From Acidimangrovimonas sp. (lineage in GTDB: Bacteria; Pseudomonadota; Alphaproteobacteria; Rhodobacterales; Rhodobacteraceae), in assembly GCA_030147905.1 (NCBI GenBank), contig JASBUM010000581.1, positions 1-10,973 on the forward strand: a stretch of DNA of 10,973 bases, given 5' to 3'. How positions within the stretch are numbered: the first letter of the stretch is position 1; each line of letters starts with the position of its first letter. The notes below the pieces were generated by a model. That model was not told the DNA's origin. It did no database searches and saw only the letters and a list, made by a program, of their open reading frames with translations. The translations under genes and the position numbers were made by a program. This document shows positions 1 through 5,627 of this stretch, one piece after another.

Positions 1-1
1 T

Positions 2-40
2 GACGCCCACGGGGGGGTTCGCTATCCACCCCCTCGCGTC
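2..40. other. Hairpin directly upstream of the tRNA
   Basis: Bases 13-18 (GGGGGT) pair with 28-33 (ACCCCC) across a 9-base loop. The outer GACG at 2-5 can also pair with CGTC at 37-40. The structure ends one base before the tRNA acceptor stem starts. It could be a processing signal in a tRNA precursor, or a terminator stem of a gene off the left edge, but no T-run follows it. The pairing is seen directly; the role is open. Confidence 0.35.
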
Positions 41-124
41 GGGCGACGTGCTGCAAGGTGCGGCAGCGGACTGTAACTCCGCCGGGGAGACCCATGCCTG
101 GTTCGATTCCAGGGTCGCCCACCA
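41..124 (+). tRNA. tRNA-Tyr (anticodon GTA), class II, atypical D-arm region
   Basis: A cloverleaf can be drawn by hand. The acceptor stem GGGCGAC (41-47) pairs with GTCGCCC (114-120), followed by discriminator A121 and encoded CCA (122-124). The anticodon stem 66-70/78-82 closes the loop CTGTAAC with GTA at 73-75. The long variable arm (83-96) has a 3-bp stem, and the T-arm CCTGG/CCAGG (97-101/109-113) encloses TTCGATT. G1-C72, A73 and the long variable arm fit bacterial tyrosine tRNAs. Two points are odd. The base after the acceptor stem is G48 where almost all tRNAs have U8. The D-stem is GCTG/CGGC with a T-G pair and a short 7-base loop, although a rival 5-bp pairing GCTGC/GCAGC (50-54/63-67) would take bases from the anticodon stem. 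It may be a working variant or a decaying copy. Confidence 0.85.
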
Positions 125-262
125 TCGACCCCTCCCCAAAATCCCTGAATTCGCATTGCTCACGATAGTGTCGCGTTGTCAGAGGGTTAGGGCTGCCCCG
201 TTCGATGACCGGCGCAAATTCCGTCTCGGCGAGGACGCAAGCCATCCCTTTCCGCCCGAAAG

Positions 263-292
263 TCTCTGGGGGCACCTTCTCTGGGGGCACCT
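263..292. repeat. Perfect 15-bp tandem duplication
   Basis: TCTCTGGGGGCACCT at 263-277 is followed at once by an identical copy at 278-292. No coding frame is supported here, so it is probably a replication-slippage duplication. A role as tandem protein-binding sites cannot be excluded. Confidence 0.8.
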
Positions 293-360
293 TTCGGTCG
301 AGGTCTTGAAGGCGGCGCGGATGCGGAATCAAAGCGCCGGGGAGCCGAGCCGCTTTCGCG

Positions 361-411
361 GCGCGCGCCAGCCCCGCCGCCGGCCGCGCGCCGCGCCGGG
401 GCTTCGCGCGC
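361..411. other. GC-rich hairpin in the gene-free stretch
   Basis: AGCCCCG (370-376) pairs with CGGGGCT (397-403), and GCGCGC (361-366) pairs with GCGCGC (406-411). The 20-base loop is itself GC-rich and can fold further. No T-run follows on either strand, so it is not a classical intrinsic terminator. It could slow or end transcription of the minus-strand operon that stops at 658, or simply reflect base composition. Confidence 0.35.
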
Positions 412-657
412 GGCCTCCTCCTGCACCACCACCGGGGGCACAGCCGGCCGAGCGCCTGTTCACTGCAACCGACAGCCGCGCTGCGCGATTTGAATGCTCC
501 GCGCGGATGCCGGTTGCCCCACCTGCGCCGGAAGGCGGGTCGACCCCAAGGGCTCTGGTTCCGAATGGATGAAGGTTCAGTGCCAGGTCAGTGAAATCGC
601 ACCACGCATTCGGACGCCGACATTCGGGAAACCAGGCCGGGCCGGGGGCCACGCGAG

Positions 658-864
658 TCAGCGCCGCAGCATCCGCCTCAGGCTGAGGCAGAGGATGACG
701 ATGCATCCCAGAAGCAGCAGCCCCGCGCCCGCCAGCGGAGGCAGCCCGCCAAGGCGCACCGCCACCCATACGAGGACGATCAGCCCCAGAGACTGCAGCG
801 CAAGGCTTCCGTCATCCACGAAGAGGCCAAGGATCTCGGCGAAGATGGAAGAGATGAATTTCAT
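658..864 (-). CDS. Small two-helix membrane protein paired with the COG4280 protein
   Basis: A 68-residue protein with two hydrophobic stretches (about 21-38 and 41-62) and a basic C-terminus (residues 63-68, four Arg). A short amphipathic N-terminus is followed by the string LFVDDGSLA at 14-22, which I recall from small proteins next to COG4280-type genes; that is a memory-based match, not a search. Its ATG overlaps the TGA of the upstream gene as ATGA (861-864), so translation is probably coupled and the two products are likely made together. Loop lengths suggest an inner-membrane hairpin. No enzymatic motif is present. It may be a subunit or stabiliser of the larger membrane protein. Function unknown. 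Confidence 0.8.
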   Translation of the reverse strand: MKFISSIFAEILGLFVDDGSLALQSLGLIVLVWVAVRLGGLPPLAGAGLLLLGCIVILCLSLRRMLRR

Positions 865-1607
865 TGCACGGTCTCCTGCCGGGCGCGGGCCCCGTTCATC
901 AGGCTTACCGCGATGAGCGAAACCGCCAGAAGAACGGCGAGAAGGCCCAGGATCGACAGATCCGCCCCGGGCCAGGCCGCCCCGATGCCCTCGCCCGTCC
1001 AGAATATGCCGAAGGCGGTCAGCATCAGCCCCACGGCGAATTTCAATGTGTTCTCGGGCACCCGGCTCAGCGGCTTGTGCACGATCGCCCCCACCGCGAG
1101 AACGGCCACCGCCGCAGCCAGCGCGCCGAGGCCCGCGATCCAGGTCATTTGATGCGCCGTTCCCACTGCGATGACGATGAAGATGACCTCGACCCCTTCC
1201 AGAAGCACCGCCTTGAACGCGGCCATCCCGGCCAGCCAGTCCGCCCGCTTGTCGGCGGCGAGCTTGGCGAGTTCGTCGGTTTCCTTGGCAAAGGCAGCCT
1301 CTTCGTCATGCAGCGCGATGAAGCCGCTGGCGCGCAATATCGCCTTTCTCAGCCAGCGCATCCCGAACAGGATCAGAAGCGTGCCGACGAAGAGTTGCAG
1401 CACATGGAGCGGGATCAGCGCAAACAGAGGCCCGAAGATCAGAACTAGCACAACAAGCACGGCAAGCGCGGCGAAGGTTCCCGTCAGGGCGGGGCGCCAG
1501 CTTCGTGTCAGCGCGACGGCCAGCACGATGGTAAAGGCCTCGACGACCTCTACGACGGAGGCGAGGAATGCCGCCGTCAGGGTCGGAAGGATGGAGGTCA
1601 GATGCAT
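861..1607 (-). CDS. COG4280-like multi-pass membrane protein with two ExxE motifs
   Basis: A 248-residue integral membrane protein of about seven hydrophobic segments. I chose the ATG at 1607 over the in-frame start at 1649 because AAAGGA lies 8 bases upstream and the hydrophobic N-terminus begins there. The protein has two similar halves: residues 18-31 read VVEVVEAFTIVLAV and residues 134-149 read VLLEGVEVIFIVIAVG, each with an ExxE in a helix (E20/E23 and E137/E140). A soluble, charged loop (about 98-128) separates them. The pattern recalls the REGLE helices of FTR1/EfeU iron permeases and other duplicated ion carriers, but I see no full REGLE. I place it in the uncharacterised COG4280 group from memory of the family; the ion-carrier idea is inference. 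It sits 66 bases after the RpiR-type regulator gene and overlaps the small partner gene. Confidence 0.8.
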   Translation of the reverse strand: MHLTSILPTLTAAFLASVVEVVEAFTIVLAVALTRSWRPALTGTFAALAVLVVLVLIFGPLFALIPLHVLQLFVGTLLILFGMRWLRKAILRASGFIALHDEEAAFAKETDELAKLAADKRADWLAGMAAFKAVLLEGVEVIFIVIAVGTAHQMTWIAGLGALAAAVAVLAVGAIVHKPLSRVPENTLKFAVGLMLTAFGIFWTGEGIGAAWPGADLSILGLLAVLLAVSLIAVSLMNGARARQETVQ

Positions 1608-1673
1608 GTCGTTCCTTTCAACTCCGGTGCCAATGCGCGGACGGTGCAATCCGCGGGCCGGTCTCTTTTGGCG

Positions 1674-2600
1674 TCATCTCGTATTTTCCGGGTCCCCAGC
1701 CGGCGTCGTCCGGCGCGTCCCGCGCTTTAGCCAGTCCCGGTCGATCTGCCCGCGCAGGCGGCTCAGCGCATCAAGGCTGGTGATCGCCCCGTCGCGGTCT
1801 CGCGCCGCAAGCCCGAGCGCCAACGCCTCCACCAGCAGCAGCGTCGCGCTGTGCAGCGCGAGGTGGCCGGACCGGCCCCGCGGCACGGAAAGCACGGTGT
1901 CGACCCGCGCCCCCACGAGCGGGCCGAGGCTGTCCGAGATAAGCACCACCTTCGCGCCCACCTCGGCCGCCTTGTCCAGGACGACGCTGACCTCGCGATA
2001 GAGCGGCGCATAGGCCAGCGCCACCACGACATCCCCCGGCGCGAGCCAGATCAACCGGTCGGCCAGGGTCACGCCGGCACCGGTCAGCGGCTGGCTGCGC
2101 AGGCCGATCCGGTTGAACTGAAGCGCGGCATATTCGGCAATCGCGCCCGAGGGGCCGATCCCGAAGACATGCCGCATCCCCGCCCCGGCGATCAGGGCCA
2201 GCGCCCGGGCGAAGGCCGCGCCCAGATCCGGATGCCGCAACGTGGTCAACGCGTCTTCATGCAGGTCCAGCACATGATCTAGGATCGCCGCCGGCGTTCC
2301 GGCGGTGGCGTCCAGCGTCCGCGACAGAAGCCGCGCGGGCGAGGCCGCCCCCGTCAGTTCGGCCAGTATATCCTCGCGCAGGTCGGGAAGGCCCGCGTAG
2401 CCGAGCGACCGCGCGGTGCGAACGACCGTGGCGTCGCTCGTGCCTGCCGCCTCGGCAATCTGGAGGGCGGAGTTCAGAACCACGGCCTCCTTATGGGCGG
2501 TGAAGAACGCCGCCATGCGCGCCTCGGCCGGCGACAGCCGGCCAAGCGCCGCCTGGACCCGCTGGTCGAAACCCAACCGCTCACCGCGCTCATGTCCCAC
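1674..2600 (-). CDS. MurR/RpiR-family transcriptional regulator (HTH plus SIS domain)
   Basis: A 308-residue regulator. The N-terminal RpiR-type helix-turn-helix domain covers about residues 10-85, with the recognition region around 45-68 (ALQIAEAAGTSDATVVRTAR). The SIS domain covers about 125-265, with the phosphosugar-loop-like GIGPSGAIA at 147-155 and ISDS at 221-224. Regulators of this family bind DNA as dimers or tetramers and usually sense phosphorylated sugars through the SIS fold. The start is GTG at 2600, supported by GGGAGG six bases upstream; no ATG in frame is better placed. It follows the importer genes on the same strand after a 213-base gap and precedes the COG4280 gene, so it may regulate either or both. 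Its own control probably lies in the AT-rich stretch 2629-2672. The last 25 residues are basic and of low complexity. Confidence 0.93.
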   Translation of the reverse strand: MGHERGERLGFDQRVQAALGRLSPAEARMAAFFTAHKEAVVLNSALQIAEAAGTSDATVVRTARSLGYAGLPDLREDILAELTGAASPARLLSRTLDATAGTPAAILDHVLDLHEDALTTLRHPDLGAAFARALALIAGAGMRHVFGIGPSGAIAEYAALQFNRIGLRSQPLTGAGVTLADRLIWLAPGDVVVALAYAPLYREVSVVLDKAAEVGAKVVLISDSLGPLVGARVDTVLSVPRGRSGHLALHSATLLLVEALALGLAARDRDGAITSLDALSRLRGQIDRDWLKRGTRRTTPAGDPENTR

Positions 2601-2628
2601 AGCCTGCCTCCCGCACTTGCTTCGCAGT

Positions 2629-2672
2629 CAAATCTACCAGATTACGGTTTTGAAGAATTCACAACATCGGCA
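2629..2672 (-). promoter_or_regulatory. AT-rich leader of the RpiR-type gene with an inverted repeat
   Basis: This is the most AT-rich piece of the gap ahead of the regulator's GTG start. It contains the perfect inverted repeat AATCT-ACC-AGATT (2631-2643), whose nearer edge lies 31 bases upstream of that start. RpiR regulators often bind short palindromes near their own promoters, so this is a candidate operator. I could not find a -35/-10 pair with good spacing, so no promoter is claimed at base resolution. Confidence 0.3.
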
Positions 2673-2771
2673 TAGCAAGGGCACCCCCGAGATGCAATCC
2701 AGCCTGCGCAATCCGCCCGGGTTTTTCGGGACGTCGCACAATCCGCCGGTCAGAGGCCGCACCCGCACCAT
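2634..2771 (-). CDS. Possible small ORF (45 codons) between ATPase and regulator
   Basis: An ATG at 2771 is preceded by GGAGGAAGGATC, one of the best Shine-Dalgarno sequences in the window. The frame runs 45 codons to TAG at 2634-2636, 33 bases before the regulator start. The product would be Cys-rich at the C-terminal half (C12, C26, C34, C36, C37, with LLCRCC at 32-37) and ends in a hydrophobic, aromatic tail. It has no signal peptide or family resemblance that I know. Third-position GC is high at first but falls in the last third, where the AT-rich leader of the regulator overlaps. It could be a small protein, a leader peptide that couples translation to the regulator, or a chance frame. 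The site begins 43 bases after the ATPase stop. Confidence 0.3.
   Translation of the reverse strand: MVRVRPLTGGLCDVPKNPGGLRRLDCISGVPLLCRCCEFFKTVIW
2695..2749. repeat. Three spaced CAATCC-type direct repeats
   Basis: CAATCCAGCC (2695-2704), CAATCCGCC (2709-2717) and CAATCCGCC (2739-2747) lie in the gap between the ATPase and regulator genes. The last two sit in a longer shared context (GC, one base, CAATCCGCC, then GG) exactly 30 bases apart. Their place upstream of a regulator gene makes them candidate binding sites. They also fall inside the possible small ORF, so they may instead reflect repeated GG-Leu codons there. Confidence 0.4.
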
Positions 2772-2813
2772 GATCCTTCCTCCGCGGGAGCGTGCCGCCC
2801 CGGTACAATCTTG

Positions 2814-3845
2814 CTAGCCCTGATAGACGAGGCATCGCTGCCAATCGACGTGGAAGGCCACGGCCTCCCCGGGTGTAACGCGGCGGTCGAGCCGCAGGTG
2901 GATCCCGCCACCCGGAAGATCGACAAGCGCCTGCCAGGCACCGCCGGCATAGCCGCAGACGCGCACCGTACCGCCAACGCTCCGCGCATCCGCCGTGGCG
3001 GGGGTGAGCCATTGCGGGCGCAGGAACAGTTCGGCCCGGCCCGTCACCATGCCGGCAGGGCGCGGGGCGCGTGCGCCGCCCCAGTGCAAGGCCTCGTCGG
3101 TGATCTCGACCGGAAACGGGCCAGCCGCCCCGGTGAAATGGGCGACAAAGGGCGTTGCGGGATGGTCGTAGACCATGTCGGGCGCGGCGAGCTGCTGCAA
3201 CGAGCCGTCCCGCAGCACGCCCACCTGATCGCCGAGAAAGAACGCCTCGGACTGGTCATGCGTGATGTAGAGCGCCGCGATTCCGGCCTCCCGCACGGTT
3301 GCCGCGATCATGTCTCGCAAATCGTCGCGCAGCTTGGCGTCTAGGTTCGACAGCGGCTCGTCGAACAGAAGGAGCCGAGGCCGGGTCGCCAGCGCCCGAG
3401 CAAGCGCGACACGCTGTTGTTGTCCGCCCGAAAGCTCGTGCGGATAGCGCCTTCCAAGGCCTCCGAGGCCAACCTCGCCGAGGGCGCTGGCCGCGCTGTC
3501 CCGCCAGGTGCCGATCCGGCGCTCGCGAAGCGGCAGCCCCACGTTGTCGAGCACGGTCAGATGCGGCCATAGCGCATAATCCTGGAACACCATGCCGAGC
3601 GCGCGCCGTTCGGGCGCCACGAATCGGCGGCCGGCATCGTCTACGGGGTTGCCGGACACGATTATCTGGCCTGCGTCGAGACGTTCGAGCCCGGCGACAA
3701 GCCTCAGCAGGCTGGTCTTGCCGGAACCCGATGGCCCGAGCAGGCACAGGATCCTGCCCGGCGCGAGATCGAGGGAAACATTGGCGACCGCCCGCGTCTC
3801 TCCGTAGCGTTTCTGCGCCCTGCGCACCTCCAGAACCGGGCTCAT
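2814..3845 (-). CDS. ABC importer ATPase, FbpC/AfuC/PotA type
   Basis: A 343-residue nucleotide-binding subunit, normal length for importers of this class. All ATPase motifs are intact: Walker A GPSGSGKT (37-44), Q-loop Q88, signature LSGGQ (138-142), Walker B LLLFDE (158-163), D-loop SNLD (166-169) and switch histidine H196 in ITHD. A C-terminal regulatory (TOBE-like) region spans about 215-343. The ATG at 3845 overlaps the permease TGA as ATGA (3842-3845), so translation is coupled. The protein should dimerise under the fused permease and power uptake of the ligand brought by the binding protein from gene 6650-5628. Family relatives move ferric iron, 2-aminoethylphosphonate, polyamines or hexose phosphates. 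The ATPase alone does not tell which. Confidence 0.93.
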   Translation of the reverse strand: MSPVLEVRRAQKRYGETRAVANVSLDLAPGRILCLLGPSGSGKTSLLRLVAGLERLDAGQIIVSGNPVDDAGRRFVAPERRALGMVFQDYALWPHLTVLDNVGLPLRERRIGTWRDSAASALGEVGLGGLGRRYPHELSGGQQQRVALARALATRPRLLLFDEPLSNLDAKLRDDLRDMIAATVREAGIAALYITHDQSEAFFLGDQVGVLRDGSLQQLAAPDMVYDHPATPFVAHFTGAAGPFPVEITDEALHWGGARAPRPAGMVTGRAELFLRPQWLTPATADARSVGGTVRVCGYAGGAWQALVDLPGGGIHLRLDRRVTPGEAVAFHVDWQRCLVYQG

Positions 3846-5623
3846 GGCCTGGGCTCCGCGGCGATCCGCTGCCAGGCGCGGGGGGTGAGCCGGTCGAAGG
3901 CGAAGCGGGCGAGGAGCACGGCAAGGCCGACCATGGCAATCGCCGTCAGCTGAAGCGCGGCTTCGGTCTCAAAGTTGAACCCGTGGAGATAGGCGATCAG
4001 GGCGACTGCCAGAGGGGGCGAGCCCGGCGGATAGAGGAGTTCGGAGGCAGGGAGTTCGAACACGATATTGCTCGCGGTGAGAAGGAAGGCGAACATGATC
4101 GGCGTCGCCAGGAGCGGTAGACGCACCCAGAGCCAGCGCCGGACGGCGGAGAGTCCATGCACGGCCGCCGCCTCATGCAGGTTGCGGTGCTGCTGGCCGA
4201 CGGGGCCGATCAGCATCCGCGAGGTGACCGGGAGCGCGCCGGTGATATAGGCCATCGCCAGCGCCGCCGAGGTGCCGTAGAGCGGCAGCCATGGTTGGTT
4301 GAAGGCGAAGATATAGCCGGCCGCGAGGATCAGGCCGGGCAGTGCCATGATGGTCAGAAGGCCCCAGTCGAGCACCCGCGCAAGCCCGGTCGGCCGCATC
4401 AGCGCAAGCGCCACGCCAAGGCCGAGGAGGATGGCGCCCACGGCGGCGACAAGCGACAGCTTCGCCGAATAAAGAAGCGCCCCGAAGACCTCTGGCACGC
4501 GAAAGACATCCGCATAGTGGCTAAGGCTCAGGTTCGAGAGCGAGAAGGGCTTGGAAATATCGGCGGTCAGCGAGACCGAGGCGGCGGAAAAGACCGGGAT
4601 GCCCAGCGCCAGCGTCAGCACCAGAGCGACGGCGGCCAGCTGGAACGCCGTCTGGCGCGGACCCAGCCGGCGGCGGCGCGGCGGGCGGGCGCGACCGGTG
4701 ATCACCCGGTAGCGATCGGCCCGGCGGTTGATGCGCGTCTGCAACCAGACGGCCGGCAGCACGAGGCTGAGAAGAAGCCAGCTGTTCGCCGCCGCAAGCC
4801 CGAAGTTCAGCGGCATCCGGTTCAGCGCCGCATAGATCGAATAGGTCCCGAGCGGAAAGTTCACCCCGGCCGCAAGCGTGTCGGCCACGCCGAAATCCGC
4901 CAGGGATTCGGCATAGACCATGGCGAAGGCGGCCAGCATGCCCGGCACGAGCAGCCCGAGCGACAGCCGCACGCGGGTCCGCGAGCAGATGCCATGCACC
5001 CGCCCGGCCTCGTCGATCTCCTCCGGAATAGCCTGCCACGCGGCAACAAGCGTAAGGAAGGCGTAGGGGATGAGCTTAAGACCCAGAACGACCATCACGC
5101 CGAAAGGGCTAATCATGATCGCGGCCGCCCAAGGCGCGGAGATCAGCCCCCCGGGGGCCAGCAGCAACTGCCAGCCGACGGCCATGAAATAGGACGGAAG
5201 CAGCAGCATCGCCCAGACCGCGCCCTCGACCAGGCGACGGCCCGGCAACGTCGTGCGCGTGGTCAGCCAGGACAGCCAGACACCGAGCCCGGTGGCGATC
5301 ACGCCAGCCCCGGCGCCGATCCAGAAGGAATTCAGCAGCGCCCGCAGATTGTAGGTGCCGAGTGCCTCGGCAAAACTGTGCAGGCTGACGAGACCGCCCA
5401 GGCCGGTCTGGCCGAAAAGATGCGGGAAGAAGGCGAGGGCGAGAAAGCTCAGGAGCGGATAGCCAAGCAGCAGCGCCACCACGGCGACGCCGATGAGCGG
5501 CAGGACAAGATGCCGCGACGCGCCCAGCGCAGCGCGCAAATCGGCGGTCAGGTCCGTTCGGCCCCGACTGACACGCGGGGGAGCCTCCCCCGCGTATCGC
5601 AGTCCGTTGTCATTCCCGCTCAT
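3842..5623 (-). CDS. Fused double-domain ABC permease, FbpB/AfuB type
   Basis: A 593-residue inner-membrane protein made of two permease domains in one chain. About 12 hydrophobic segments are visible: six in residues 38-295 and six in about 325-575, separated by a strongly basic cytoplasmic linker (298-323, with RRRR at 316-319). Each half has its EAA-type loop, EAGRVHG at 205-211 and EAAAVHG at 484-490, the contact sites for the ATPase. Fused permeases of this layout occur in Fbp/Sfu-type iron, Afu-type hexose phosphate and some 2-aminoethylphosphonate importers. The ATG at 5623 lies four bases after the binding-protein stop. The ribosome site is weak, so coupling to the upstream gene is likely. 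The N-terminal 35 residues are hydrophilic, so a later start is possible, but none has a clear ribosome site. Confidence 0.92.
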   Translation of the reverse strand: MSGNDNGLRYAGEAPPRVSRGRTDLTADLRAALGASRHLVLPLIGVAVVALLLGYPLLSFLALAFFPHLFGQTGLGGLVSLHSFAEALGTYNLRALLNSFWIGAGAGVIATGLGVWLSWLTTRTTLPGRRLVEGAVWAMLLLPSYFMAVGWQLLLAPGGLISAPWAAAIMISPFGVMVVLGLKLIPYAFLTLVAAWQAIPEEIDEAGRVHGICSRTRVRLSLGLLVPGMLAAFAMVYAESLADFGVADTLAAGVNFPLGTYSIYAALNRMPLNFGLAAANSWLLLSLVLPAVWLQTRINRRADRYRVITGRARPPRRRRLGPRQTAFQLAAVALVLTLALGIPVFSAASVSLTADISKPFSLSNLSLSHYADVFRVPEVFGALLYSAKLSLVAAVGAILLGLGVALALMRPTGLARVLDWGLLTIMALPGLILAAGYIFAFNQPWLPLYGTSAALAMAYITGALPVTSRMLIGPVGQQHRNLHEAAAVHGLSAVRRWLWVRLPLLATPIMFAFLLTASNIVFELPASELLYPPGSPPLAVALIAYLHGFNFETEAALQLTAIAMVGLAVLLARFAFDRLTPRAWQRIAAEPRP

Positions 5624-5627
5624 GCGC

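Larger units (their letters stand above)
125..657. other. Gene-free stretch of about 530 bases
   Basis: This lies between the tRNA and the 3' end of the small membrane protein gene, which is transcribed toward it. Several open frames cross it on both strands, but they read as low-complexity Arg/Ala/Pro/Gly strings with no recognisable family, as expected from GC-rich noncoding DNA. It contains a 15-bp tandem repeat at 263-292, a GC-rich hairpin at 361-411 and the palindrome GGGTCGACCC at 537-546. I see no convincing promoter, no terminator with a T-run and no integrase-like remnant. Confidence 0.5.

Noticed and set aside
41..124. 3' end of a tmRNA
   Set aside because: A complete anticodon arm with GTA and a matching 5' acceptor strand lie within 84 bases, so it is a tRNA.
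48..572. Plus-strand open frame of 174 codons covering the tRNA and the gap
   Set aside because: It starts inside the tRNA, has no ribosome binding site and gives an Arg/Pro/Ala-rich product with no family features. It is a GC-driven chance frame.
329..769. Minus-strand open frame of 146 codons overlapping the small membrane protein gene
   Set aside because: Low-complexity product that overlaps the better supported gene at 658-864 in another frame; no start signal.
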